A DNA stretch of 64,000 nt, taken from NCBI RefSeq assembly GCF_030409325.1, contig NZ_JAUFPR010000002.1, positions 1,426,001 to 1,490,000 on the forward strand, given 5' to 3'. The notes below the pieces were generated by a model. It was not told the origin of the DNA. It saw only the letters and a list, made by a program, of their open reading frames with translations, and did no database searches. Positions 1 through 8,760 of the stretch are shown piece by piece. The position numbers were made by a program, and so were the translations under genes. The first letter of the stretch is position 1. Every line of letters begins with the position of its first letter. Source of the DNA: Mucilaginibacter aquaedulcis. Its GTDB lineage: Bacteria > Bacteroidota > Bacteroidia > Sphingobacteriales > Sphingobacteriaceae.

Positions 1-1852
1 GCACTACTCGCTCCGTTGATAGTAGCTTTATCCCTACAATGTTTTGTGAACTCTCCGTAAAAGTTTTTATATCAAAATAAAAGGGATTAGGTAATTGGTA
101 TGTTTTACTTCCTGTTATAGACGCTGATACTGATGGGGAGGACTTGGTATCTGCCGTAATTCTCCCAGCATTGGCTACTACATTATTCAAAATATCGATA
201 GAGTCAGTTATGTAAGTCACCCTGCTCATTCTAGGGTTGGTTGTATCTCCTGTATCGATAGTGTCGTTTACTATAGAAGTTTGAACCGCTGAAATCCCAT
301 ATTGGGTATTATCATAGTAATGATTGATCAGCTTTAATTTTTGCGAAGTAAAGGATGAATACTGTGCATCCTGATCTGTCTTGAACAAAGGTCTGGCATT
401 GATCAAATCAAAAATATCATCAAATAAAGCGGGTTGTGCGAATGTATTGGTTGTTACCGCCTGAGCGTCTGTTACCTGCGCAGAAATGTAATCATAAACA
501 ACGCCCTGATATATCAGTATATTGAATGACGCAATATTCAACTTTGCCCCATCTGAACCGGTGTTAGGATTGGTCAGAATAATGGTCCTGGTAAGATTTT
601 GCGATACACTGGTGCTGCCTCCCGTTGATTTAAGACTATCTGCACCGCAAAAATTATTGCTCTGCGCATTCTCAATCCGGCCGATCTGCCCATAAAGCAT
701 CGTGTTAACGTTGTTGTCGGTAACCAGCTGCAAATAAATGCGGTTGCTCGTTTCATTATGGGACTGAGCGGCATTGTCTATTATTAATGGCCAGCCGTTG
801 CTACTGTAAATGGAAGGAGAAAGTGAGGTTTCAGTGTATCCCCATAACAAAGAGTGATCGTCAGTATCGCTCATGCCATAGTTTTCATAAAAGTTATAGG
901 AACGGGTGCGGTCGCTTTGGATATACAGGTACAGGTTGTTCCTGGTCTGAAAATTTTGAATGACATCTGTGTAAATGGCCTGTCCTGTCTTTTTTACTTT
1001 TGTTCCGTTGTTGTTGACCGTAACCGTTCCCTGATCAGTGCAGTGAAAACCAAAATAAGCAGCAACATCCAGAAACTGAAAAATCTGTTCTTTCGTCAGT
1101 TTTCTTTGGAAAGCATCTGTTATTTGGGTCAGGTCGATTGAATAATCATTATCCCGGGCATAGGCCAGGTCAAAAACAAACTGATCGTTTGATGCAGGTA
1201 ACTGGTAATCGCCATAATTCAAAACAATATCCAGTCCGCACTCTCCCACAGCAAAACGGCCTAAAGATGCTCCTGCAGGCATCATCGGTAATTCAAATGA
1301 TGTTTGCGTTGTTTCGGTTGAATTACCATTGTTGGTGACATATTCCGACTGTTTGAAAAACAAATCGGATATCGGCGAATTGTCTGGCTGATTAACCGGA
1401 TCAAAGCCAATGAATTTGGCTAAAAAATCGGGTTTAATCAATTTAGGATTTGCAGCATAGTACGAATCGAATGCGGTATTGATCCTGTTAACAAAATCAG
1501 ATGTACCTGCTCTGGGTTGTATTACTTTGTCGCCGTTGAAAAAATCAACCTTCTTCAGACCCCGATAAATAAAATATTTAATATTGATGCCTATAATCGG
1601 TTGTTTAAAAGGGCGTAAAATTAAATTGACAAGGTTGTTATTTCCGGTTTGTGGTTGTACTGATACTACGCCGGAGCAAATGGCAAAAGCCAGTGCGTCA
1701 GCAGTTATGTTGAAACTACTGGTTGTATGAAAAATGTTGGGCGACGCAGGCCCGAAAGCCTGCACAGCTGATTGGGTAACGACCGCCGGATCAGTAAAGA
1801 AATGCGATTGCGGCGCAAACAGTGAAATAAAATTGGAGGAACTGGCTGCCAT
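1..1852 (-). CDS. Large protein of unknown function, 3' end cut by the window edge
   Basis: An open frame runs without a stop from an ATG at 1852 to base 1, at least 617 codons. It is the third gene of a minus-strand run, 22 bp after the stop of the 75-aa gene. The N-terminus (MAASSSNFISLFAPQSHFF) has no signal peptide or lipobox. I see no transmembrane segment. The sequence is rich in Asn, Thr, Ser and aromatic residues, as expected for a large beta-rich structural or surface protein. I do not recognise the family. Its neighbours (an Ig/propeller protein and a small protein) suggest a surface or particle-associated module, but that is inference. The true length and C-terminal domain lie outside the window, so a toxin or adhesin tip cannot be excluded. 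Confidence 0.8.
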   Translation of the reverse strand, partial: MAASSSNFISLFAPQSHFFTDPAVVTQSAVQAFGPASPNIFHTTSSFNITADALAFAICSGVVSVQPQTGNNNLVNLILRPFKQPIIGINIKYFIYRGLKKVDFFNGDKVIQPRAGTSDFVNRINTAFDSYYAANPKLIKPDFLAKFIGFDPVNQPDNSPISDLFFKQSEYVTNNGNSTETTQTSFELPMMPAGASLGRFAVGECGLDIVLNYGDYQLPASNDQFVFDLAYARDNDYSIDLTQITDAFQRKLTKEQIFQFLDVAAYFGFHCTDQGTVTVNNNGTKVKKTGQAIYTDVIQNFQTRNNLYLYIQSDRTRSYNFYENYGMSDTDDHSLLWGYTETSLSPSIYSSNGWPLIIDNAAQSHNETSNRIYLQLVTDNNVNTMLYGQIGRIENAQSNNFCGADSLKSTGGSTSVSQNLTRTIILTNPNTGSDGAKLNIASFNILIYQGVVYDYISAQVTDAQAVTTNTFAQPALFDDIFDLINARPLFKTDQDAQYSSFTSQKLKLINHYYDNTQYGISAVQTSIVNDTIDTGDTTNPRMSRVTYITDSIDILNNVVANAGRITADTKSSPSVSASITGSKTYQLPNPFYFDIKTFTESSQNIVGIKLLSTERVV

Positions 1853-1874
1853 CTTGTTTTGCGTGTTATAAAGT

Positions 1875-2102
1875 TTATCCCTGTGGTTCAACAGGGCACA
1901 TGTTTAAATTCTGATAAGGAGCTATATAGTCCGCGTCTCCCTGGATGTTAGGTTTAGTAGCCTGTAGCTGGTCGGAAATTCTGCATGGAACGCCGTTGGC
2001 ATCAACGGCTTCCCGGTAATGAGGATCGGTTGTGTCCGTTATGTCAGCCCGTACCCGTTTAAGTCTTACCACTATTACATTTCCTGTATTTACTGTAGCC
2101 AT
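1875..2102 (-). CDS. Small 75-aa protein in the Ig/propeller operon
   Basis: The ATG at 2102 lies 1 bp after the stop of the 716-aa gene, and the stop is 22 bp before the next gene, so the three are probably co-transcribed. The protein has no signal peptide or membrane segment. The C-terminal part has a DADYIAP...NMCPVEP pattern. From memory, this kind of D-x-DYIAP-x(n)-CP segment occurs in long Bacteroidetes surface-type proteins, so this may be a detached linker-type domain. No function can be assigned. Tight packing between two large genes in the same frame style makes it more likely real than a chance ORF. Confidence 0.6.
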   Translation of the reverse strand: MATVNTGNVIVVRLKRVRADITDTTDPHYREAVDANGVPCRISDQLQATKPNIQGDADYIAPYQNLNMCPVEPQG

Positions 2103-2103
2103 A

Positions 2104-4254
2104 TTAATTAAATTTAAAAATGATACCGTCTGTTAATTGATTAGTATTCGGATTGCTTTCCGGCACCCTGCCGGAGCTGGATGCATACACACTATTGTTT
2201 GGCGGGTAATAAATTAACCCATCGATACCACTGTTAATTGTTGGGCTGATGGTTTGAGTAATGGTCTCCGAGGCTGCGTCAAGCGCCCAAAGACGAGCAA
2301 AAGGAGCATCGGCGGTATCCTGTATCGCCCCGCCTATGTAAATGCTGTTTCGGAGCGGGTGAAAACCGATAACGGTAGGGCTTACATAAGTCTTGCCTTC
2401 TTTGTCAAGTCGTATGCGCTTGAACAGGGTATCAGACACCGTATCGATCACGATAATTCCTCCGGCCTTTGAACTTTCGCCCAGATAAATTTTATTATTA
2501 GGAAGGTCGGTATAATAAGCCCTGGATACATAGTCCCCACCGATGAATATATCAGACAGTATCCCGGTAATTGTTTTCAGCAGGTTCAGGTTGGTATCAT
2601 ATACTTTGACCATATTGCCATTCTTGTCAAAAAAGACATAAATCTTATTGTTGACCTGGGTGACGTACACGCTGCCCTGTGCAGTAAAATTGGTATTGGC
2701 AATGGGTTCATCGGTATGGGCATTAATCCGCAGGAAGCCGGTGTTACCAACCGCCCATATTTCGTCCAATGCAGCAATGTAATAGACATTCCCCCTGGAA
2801 TAAACCGTATCTTCTCCGTAAGAAATCGTTGTCACTTTGGTTTTGGCGACGCAATCGATCACCGTCAGGCCGCCGCTGAAAAAGGCGTTTACATATAACC
2901 TGTTTGATGGTGCATGATAATATGAACCGGTCGGTCTTGCCCCTTTACCCATGCTGATGATGTTCGCAAGGCTACCGTCTGTTAAAGCCCTCGGGTCAAA
3001 ATAAATAACGCCGTCGAGCGTCGGATCGACGTAAAAAAGTTCGTTATCTGCAGATACGATTGGGGAAGTAGGAGAAGCGAATTTGCTGATAACTGTTTGC
3101 TGGACAATTTCTACCTCACAATAACTCTGACTGGGATCCTCAACCCACATGGCCGGGACGACAGCGGAGGTGGTGTCTTTGATAATAATGGACTTGCTCA
3201 GCGGTGCACTGCCTGCCTTGCTTGCGGTAATTACCGCGTTCCTGGAATCTCCAGGCGTATCATTTTCTGACACTCTCAGTGTTGAACCTATAAAGGTTCC
3301 CCTAGTACATGAAAATGAGTATTGTGCGGTAATATCTTCATTAGTGCCGTCGCCCAGTTTTCCGATTATGTGATATTCGGTGCTGCTGCCTTCGTAAACG
3401 ATACTAGGCCCTGTAATATCAATCGAGGTGTAATGGGTTTTATCCTTTATCGTAATTTGCTTGCGGAGCCGCTGAATCCCTCCTCGGGACGCTACAATAG
3501 TGCTCTGACGGGAATCGTTTACTGTATTATTCGCAGATGCCTGAAAGCTGCCATTTAAAAACGTGCCGTCAGGGCAACTAAAAACATAATCATCTGTGAA
3601 ATCGGTAATAGCCCCATTAGCATAGGTTCCGATTATAACATAATCGACAGTCTGACCTTCATCGACTTCGTCTGGTCCCTGAATTGCAAGGGAAGTCAGG
3701 TTGATTCCTGTGTAGTCAATAATATTAACTACCTTGGTAATGGTGCCCGCACCGTTCTTTGTCGCTGTAATGGTCGCCTGCCGGCTATCATTTAGGGTAT
3801 TGTTTTGAGGCGCGGTGTAATTGTTGTCTGAAAAATCCCCAAAATCGGCAATGAAGGTATAATCATCAGTCATTTCTTCCATTCCGCCGTCTGTAAAAGT
3901 TGTGAATACCCGGTAAACCCTTGTTTCACCTTCTTTTACAGAATCTGGCCCAAAAATATTGGTATCGAGCGGTACTTTACAGGTGGAAAAACTCAGATGT
4001 TTTATTGTCGACCATTCATCGTTACGCAGTACCCTGGCACCAATAGTGTAGGCACCACAATCCAGCAAGGCGCTGAATGAAGATATATTATTGTCGAGTA
4101 CCGGTATGTTATTTAAATACCATTCTGTCGCGCTGATATGATTTAAATCGTCCTGGTTTTCAAATGACAGAGTAAAATTTACTTGTTGGCCTGGGAAGAA
4201 TTTGCTTCCGCTGATTGAAAATACTGGCCCTGAAGAGAACGTATTATTTGGCAT
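2104..4254 (-). CDS. Ig-like repeat plus YVTN-type beta-propeller protein, no signal peptide
   Basis: The protein has 716 aa. Residues about 90-370 hold three tandem repeats of about 90 aa, each with the pattern GP-x-x-V-x-EG, then D-x-T-D-x-Y-x-F, then N-x-T-x-x-DSRQ-x-x-I-x-A. These look like bacterial Ig-like (Big-type) domains. Residues about 390-716 contain repeated blades such as NNKIYLGESS, NRLYVNAFF and NSIYIGG with VIDTVSD-type turns, typical of a YVTN/SMP-30-like beta-propeller. The N-terminus (MPNNTFSSGPVF) has no signal peptide, which is odd for an Ig/propeller protein. It is the first gene of a three-gene minus operon and ends 1 bp before the next start. A role in adhesion or as a particle component is inference. 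Confidence 0.8.
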   Translation of the reverse strand: MPNNTFSSGPVFSISGSKFFPGQQVNFTLSFENQDDLNHISATEWYLNNIPVLDNNISSFSALLDCGAYTIGARVLRNDEWSTIKHLSFSTCKVPLDTNIFGPDSVKEGETRVYRVFTTFTDGGMEEMTDDYTFIADFGDFSDNNYTAPQNNTLNDSRQATITATKNGAGTITKVVNIIDYTGINLTSLAIQGPDEVDEGQTVDYVIIGTYANGAITDFTDDYVFSCPDGTFLNGSFQASANNTVNDSRQSTIVASRGGIQRLRKQITIKDKTHYTSIDITGPSIVYEGSSTEYHIIGKLGDGTNEDITAQYSFSCTRGTFIGSTLRVSENDTPGDSRNAVITASKAGSAPLSKSIIIKDTTSAVVPAMWVEDPSQSYCEVEIVQQTVISKFASPTSPIVSADNELFYVDPTLDGVIYFDPRALTDGSLANIISMGKGARPTGSYYHAPSNRLYVNAFFSGGLTVIDCVAKTKVTTISYGEDTVYSRGNVYYIAALDEIWAVGNTGFLRINAHTDEPIANTNFTAQGSVYVTQVNNKIYVFFDKNGNMVKVYDTNLNLLKTITGILSDIFIGGDYVSRAYYTDLPNNKIYLGESSKAGGIIVIDTVSDTLFKRIRLDKEGKTYVSPTVIGFHPLRNSIYIGGAIQDTADAPFARLWALDAASETITQTISPTINSGIDGLIYYPPNNSVYASSSGRVPESNPNTNQLTDGIIFKFN

Positions 4255-4485
4255 CTATTGATCTGTGTTTGGTTCGGTAAATACAGTTATAATAACTGTT
4301 ATAATGTTATGAATAATAGACCATAAGAACGTTTTCTTATAGTTTCAATTTGCTGTTATTTGTTAGCGATCTTCAAAATTCTCATTAAAAGGCAACTTCA
4401 ACATGCAAAAATTGCACTATAGAAATACTTTAAATACCATTTCAATAACTTGTAATAAATGAATATTTAACAATAATAAAACTTT

Positions 4486-4508
4486 ATAATTAACTTAAAG
4501 TTAATTAT
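4486..4508. repeat. Perfect 11-bp palindrome in the intergenic spacer
   Basis: The arms ataattaactt and aagttaattat flank a single A, giving a perfect inverted repeat 230 bp upstream of the 716-aa gene start. Its symmetry would suit an operator. The surrounding DNA is very AT-rich, so chance is a real alternative. The rest of 4255-5059 holds only the regulator remnant listed separately. Confidence 0.3.
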
Positions 4509-4770
4509 ATTTAAAAAAAGCTTTTCAACCGGAAATATAAATCGTGAGGATATTTTTGTGTTTCATGATTAAGGCGTACAAGAATTACTAATAATATTAG
4601 CAAAGTAGCATTAAAGAAATGGGATTTGCAAGCAGATATTAAACATTCGCCTTATTATTAATACAACCTATTGTTAATCAGTTAGCTTATTTTTCTAAGC
4701 TAAATTATTCAGTTGACTTAAAAATTTAAATCGTGGTTGTATATGGTACATTGTTTACAATAAAGTATGA

Positions 4771-4998
4771 TTTGCTTATCGATTTACATATTTTAATAAC
4801 TTTAATGGTAACAGAATTAATCAAGAACAAAATTATCCTTGTACTTTCAGCCCTTTAGAAAAACTGTTGGATTTGGTTGAAAAAAATAAAAAGCTTTATG
4901 AGCGTTTGGTAGCAAGTGAAAAAGAAAAAGTGAAGATGTTGAGTGGAAATAAATTGTTGGAAACAAAATATAAAATAATGCTTTTCGTCAAATCATAA
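4771..4998 (+). pseudogene. Remnant of the C-terminal tail of a helix-turn-helix (XRE-type) regulator
   Basis: This frame is open from just after a TGA at 4768-4770 to a TAA at 4996-4998 but has no start codon. Its translation contains PLEKLLDLVEKNKKLYERL followed by VASEKEKVKMLSG, a Lys/Glu-rich coiled tail. That resembles the end of Bacteroidetes XRE-family repressors, which often finish with L-x-x-LLE-x-EKEK helices. No DNA-binding domain remains upstream. I read it as the 3' stub of a deleted regulator. The assignment rests on recollection of this tail type and is weak. Confidence 0.35.
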
Positions 4999-5059
4999 GC
5001 AAACCACCTGTCCTACAGTGATTAAAATTCTCTTAACACTGGTCCGGATGTAAACAGGT

Positions 5060-6379
5060 TCATTGATCGTAATTCAGATAAGCGGTTTTAATTGCTTCTA
5101 ACCGGTTTGCCGCATTGGTAAACATATTTTTCACAAAATCCCTACTGCTATTGTGAATGGGCGTAACGTAAGAATGACCAAAATCTTTTTGTGTCGATAT
5201 GTAGGGATATAATATCAGTTTATTGAAAGTTATATTGGATAATAAAATATCTGCTCTTACATTTTCATCAAATGGATGATTCAGTATTTTTTGAAAAAGG
5301 CTCTTATAGACGACAATAAATTGTGTGGAAAAACAGGGATTTACCCAATAGCTATTGGTGGTAACCGGTATCGCTAGTCCAAAATTTCCAGCGCCCCCAG
5401 ACAAATAATCTATTCTTTGTTTATGGGCAGTAATAATGTTTTGCAGTAAGGCATTCTTAGTGTAGTCCATTGTGAACTCATGATCATCTTCGCAAATGAT
5501 AATTACGTCATCGTCGTTCTCAACGGCCATCTCAATTACATTACGAATGCTTAGCCATAAGCCAACAGCACCTATTTCATGTTTGACCGCCGCGATAATT
5601 TTGACATCAAATTCTGATCTCCCTTCGAATTGCTGCTCGATGTGCCTTCTCCTATCCCTACTCTCCGGCAGATTAATAATATATGTGGGTATCGTTATAT
5701 TCTCGAAAGTGTCATTATAAGGCATATCCACCATGCTTTTTTTGGAGCGTTCTCTTATGCTTTTTACTACCAGCGCACTTGCGGAACTTCTTTTAAATAA
5801 GTCTACTACGTGACCAGGTTCATTATTCTTATCGGTTACATCAGAATACCCAAATTCTTGTTGAACTGAAATAAAAGGATAAATAAAGAATTTATTATTT
5901 GTCAAAGTACCCATTTTGTAATCAGCAGCGTCGGTATCTTCAAATGTGGCTTCCAAAATGATTCTATAAAATTTTTTAAAAATTATTGTAAATTGGGCTC
6001 CCGAAAATTTTCTCACCCAAAATATTCCATCAGCAATATATAATGCGTCTTCAAACCAGCTTACACCGCCTGATAAAATATCTGCGTTTTTATCTATGGA
6101 ATAAGCAATGCGCTCAAATAAAATATCTTTTGAGTAATCACTCGTAAACAGATGGTCATCTTCGCATATTAACACATATTCAAGCTCCTTTCTTTCTGCC
6201 TCCCGGATGATCTTTTTTATACTATTCCATAATCCGACCGCACCGATTTTGTGTTCGCAAGCCTCCACTATGTTTACAGCAAATTCTTCACGTGTTTTAA
6301 ATTCGTTTAAGATATGCTCCTTTCTTTCAATCCTACTCCTTAGATTTATAATATAGGTATCAATAATTTTGTTCTTCAT
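5060..6379 (-). CDS. Tandem-duplicated GT25-like glycosyltransferase
   Basis: The 439-aa protein is an internal duplication. Residues 6-215 and 230-435 each start with TYIINL followed by an Arg-rich segment (SRIERK, ESRDRRR). Each continues with a KxEIGAVGLW or HKIGAVGLW motif and an ICEDDH motif (residues 72-76 and 296-300), the DXD-like metal/nucleotide-sugar site of glycosyltransferase family 25. Each ends in a (K/N)xxxYPFIS or LYPYIS block followed by Q(Q/K)(E/D)FGYS or DFGHS. It has no signal peptide, so it is cytoplasmic. It is the last gene after the rSAM enzyme and C39 exporter, which suggests it glycosylates the precursor peptides or another product of the locus. The duplication may give two specificities or let it add two sugars. 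The family assignment is fairly sure; the acceptor is unknown. Confidence 0.75.
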   Translation of the reverse strand: MKNKIIDTYIINLRSRIERKEHILNEFKTREEFAVNIVEACEHKIGAVGLWNSIKKIIREAERKELEYVLICEDDHLFTSDYSKDILFERIAYSIDKNADILSGGVSWFEDALYIADGIFWVRKFSGAQFTIIFKKFYRIILEATFEDTDAADYKMGTLTNNKFFIYPFISVQQEFGYSDVTDKNNEPGHVVDLFKRSSASALVVKSIRERSKKSMVDMPYNDTFENITIPTYIINLPESRDRRRHIEQQFEGRSEFDVKIIAAVKHEIGAVGLWLSIRNVIEMAVENDDDVIIICEDDHEFTMDYTKNALLQNIITAHKQRIDYLSGGAGNFGLAIPVTTNSYWVNPCFSTQFIVVYKSLFQKILNHPFDENVRADILLSNITFNKLILYPYISTQKDFGHSYVTPIHNSSRDFVKNMFTNAANRLEAIKTAYLNYDQ

Positions 6380-6501
6380 AGTTCAAATGGTATTGTAATT
6401 TGCATCGCATTGTTGCAGATCATATGCTTTGGTTTTTTACCGAAACATGTCCAAAAAACGAACAATTTTCCCCGATGTACTGCCTGCAATCCGCAAATAC
6501 T

Positions 6502-8760
6502 TTAAGATAACTTTTCCAATTCCAATTGATTTCTAACCAATTCAAAATAATCCCCTTTAGCATCTACGAGAGACTCATGCTTTCCTTGCTCTACGATCTG
6601 ACCCTTATGTAAAACAATAATATGATCTGCATTTTTTACAGTGCTCAGCCGGTGTGCGATGATTATTACCGTCTTTCCCCGAAAAAAGGTTTCCAGATTT
6701 TCCATGATTTGCTTTTCATTATTGGCATCCAGGCTACTTGTCGCTTCATCAAAAAATATAAACTCCGGATTTCTATATACTGCCCGCGCAACCAACATTC
6801 TTTGCTTTTGACCACCGCTTAAATGAATGCCTACTGAGCCTACTTTTGTATTATACCTCATGGGCAGACCGTAAATAAAATCGTGGATGCAAGCTACCTT
6901 CGCGGCGTGCATGACGCGTTCTGAATCTATGGTTAAATCAGCTAAGGCAATATTTTCCGCTATAGTTCCTGCAAAAATATGTCCGTCTTGTAGCACTGTC
7001 CCACACCTCTTTCTCCACGCTTCGCTATTTATGGATGAAAGCGCGCTATCATTAATGCGAATATTGCCTTTTGAGGGGTTGTAATAAGATAATAAAAGCT
7101 TTAATAAAGTTGTCTTTCCGCTCCCGCTAGCACCCACGATCGCAGTGACTTTATTTTTGGGGATCTCAAAGGAAATATCATGGAGTACGAAAGGATTAAA
7201 AGAACCCGGATATTTGAAGGTAACGTTTTCAACCGCAATTTTTTCTATCTCCGTGGGCACGGATATTCTGCTCGCATCATTTTCATCTTTTTCTAAGTAA
7301 ACCTCGTTGATCCTTTTTTGGGCCATATCTGCATCCTGCGCATCTTTTAAATAGCTCACTAAACCCGTAATCGGGGAGGCTAATTGCCCCAATATATAGG
7401 AGATACTCAACAACGCCCCTATGGTAAGTTCTCCTTTAATAATCAAAAAAGCGCATAACGCGATGGCGATAAGTTCCTTCAACTTTGAAAGAAATGAAAT
7501 GCCGGCATTCTGATACATATTGAGAAAAAGAGAACGCAGTTCTATTTCATTCAATTTTTCCTGAAGGGTTGTCAGTTTAGAAATAATCGTGTTCTGTGCA
7601 TTATTTATTTTGATTTCGGGCATGTTCATGATGAACTCATATAAGCTGTTGCTATTCTCCGACTGCCGCAAAAAGAGAGAATATTCCAACGCTTTTCTGA
7701 TTTTAAAGAAAAAGCTCACCCAGACAACTGAGATTATGCTTAATAAAAAAAAGATCAAAAATACATACTTATTGATATTGCCTAGAATAATACTGAAAGC
7801 GATGATATTGATAATGCTCAAGATAATATCTGATCCGCGCCAGGTTACAAAAGTTTGGATCTTGCCCTGGTCTCCCAACCGTTGTAAAGTTTCGGCGTTC
7901 ATCCGGGTATCAAAGTAGGTTATAGGCAGCCTCATCAATTTGTTTAAAAAATTCTCCTTCAGAGAAACGCTAAGCTTGAAATTCACCTTGGTACGGATTA
8001 ATGTACTGAAAGTCTGGGAAACAAAATTTCCCAGGAACAATGCCAGCTGGGCGAGCAATAGCACCCAGACAATGTGTAATGATTTGGTGCCGATGCCTTT
8101 GTCTATCGTTTGTTGAAAGACGATTGGGATTGCCCAGTTGGTAATTAATCCCAGTACCGTCAGGATAAATGAAAAAATATATTTCCATCTGTGCAGGCCG
8201 ATGAACCGGAAGATAGATTGAATGAACTCTTCCTTGTAAAACCTTACAACAGGATCCGGCCTGAGGTCTGCTGTAAAACCTTGCTCAGGAGGATTGATGA
8301 GTATGGCGATTCCCTGTGTATTGGTTCCTAGCCAGCCTTTTGTCAAGGTATCCCTGTCCAGCCTGATTTTTCCATAACCCGGATCCGCTAGGTAATAGGT
8401 ACAAACATCATCCTTAGACTTTACCACGTCGTATAAAACCACAAAATGATTTTGCTTCCAAAATAAGATCGACGGTAACGGAACGTCTTCTAATTCAGCC
8501 AATGTTGCCTTGATACCGACTGACTCAAATCCTAATTTTCGCGCTCCGTTTACAATATCCTGGACGGTCACGCCCGTTCTCGTGACTGAACAAACTCGCT
8601 TGATATCTTTGACAGAGTACTTTTTCTGGTGATATGAAGTAACCATTGCCAGGCAAGCCGGACCACAATCCGAACCCTCCAATTGATGAAAAAACTTCAG
8701 TTTATTTTTATGCCCCGACAATTTCATCAATTTTGGTTTTGACAATGCGCATTTTTTCAT
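6502..8760 (-). CDS. Bacteriocin-type ABC exporter with N-terminal C39 peptidase
   Basis: It cleaves Gly-Gly leaders and exports the peptide across the inner membrane. Numbering from the GTG at 8781, the C39 domain spans about residues 28-160 with the catalytic Cys in SDCGPACLAM (Cys39), His in KQNHFVVLYD and Asp in ADPGYG. A six-helix membrane domain follows at about 195-490. The ATPase at about 515-755 has Walker A GASGSGKTT, signature LSGGQKQRM, Walker B FIFFDEATSSLD and switch His IIAHRLS, all intact. The frame opens at GTG 8781. I prefer ATG 8760, which has GGAG six bases upstream; ATG 8727 is also possible. All overlap the rSAM gene, so translation is probably coupled. It is the obvious partner of the Gly-Gly precursors at 10194-11926. 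Confidence 0.93.
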   Translation of the reverse strand: MKKCALSKPKLMKLSGHKNKLKFFHQLEGSDCGPACLAMVTSYHQKKYSVKDIKRVCSVTRTGVTVQDIVNGARKLGFESVGIKATLAELEDVPLPSILFWKQNHFVVLYDVVKSKDDVCTYYLADPGYGKIRLDRDTLTKGWLGTNTQGIAILINPPEQGFTADLRPDPVVRFYKEEFIQSIFRFIGLHRWKYIFSFILTVLGLITNWAIPIVFQQTIDKGIGTKSLHIVWVLLLAQLALFLGNFVSQTFSTLIRTKVNFKLSVSLKENFLNKLMRLPITYFDTRMNAETLQRLGDQGKIQTFVTWRGSDIILSIINIIAFSIILGNINKYVFLIFFLLSIISVVWVSFFFKIRKALEYSLFLRQSENSNSLYEFIMNMPEIKINNAQNTIISKLTTLQEKLNEIELRSLFLNMYQNAGISFLSKLKELIAIALCAFLIIKGELTIGALLSISYILGQLASPITGLVSYLKDAQDADMAQKRINEVYLEKDENDASRISVPTEIEKIAVENVTFKYPGSFNPFVLHDISFEIPKNKVTAIVGASGSGKTTLLKLLLSYYNPSKGNIRINDSALSSINSEAWRKRCGTVLQDGHIFAGTIAENIALADLTIDSERVMHAAKVACIHDFIYGLPMRYNTKVGSVGIHLSGGQKQRMLVARAVYRNPEFIFFDEATSSLDANNEKQIMENLETFFRGKTVIIIAHRLSTVKNADHIIVLHKGQIVEQGKHESLVDAKGDYFELVRNQLELEKLS

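Noticed and set aside
854..1338. Two plus-strand frames (95 and 66 codons) at the left edge
   Set aside because: They lie antisense to the continuous minus-strand gene at 1-1852, whose translation is clearly protein-like. They have no family features.
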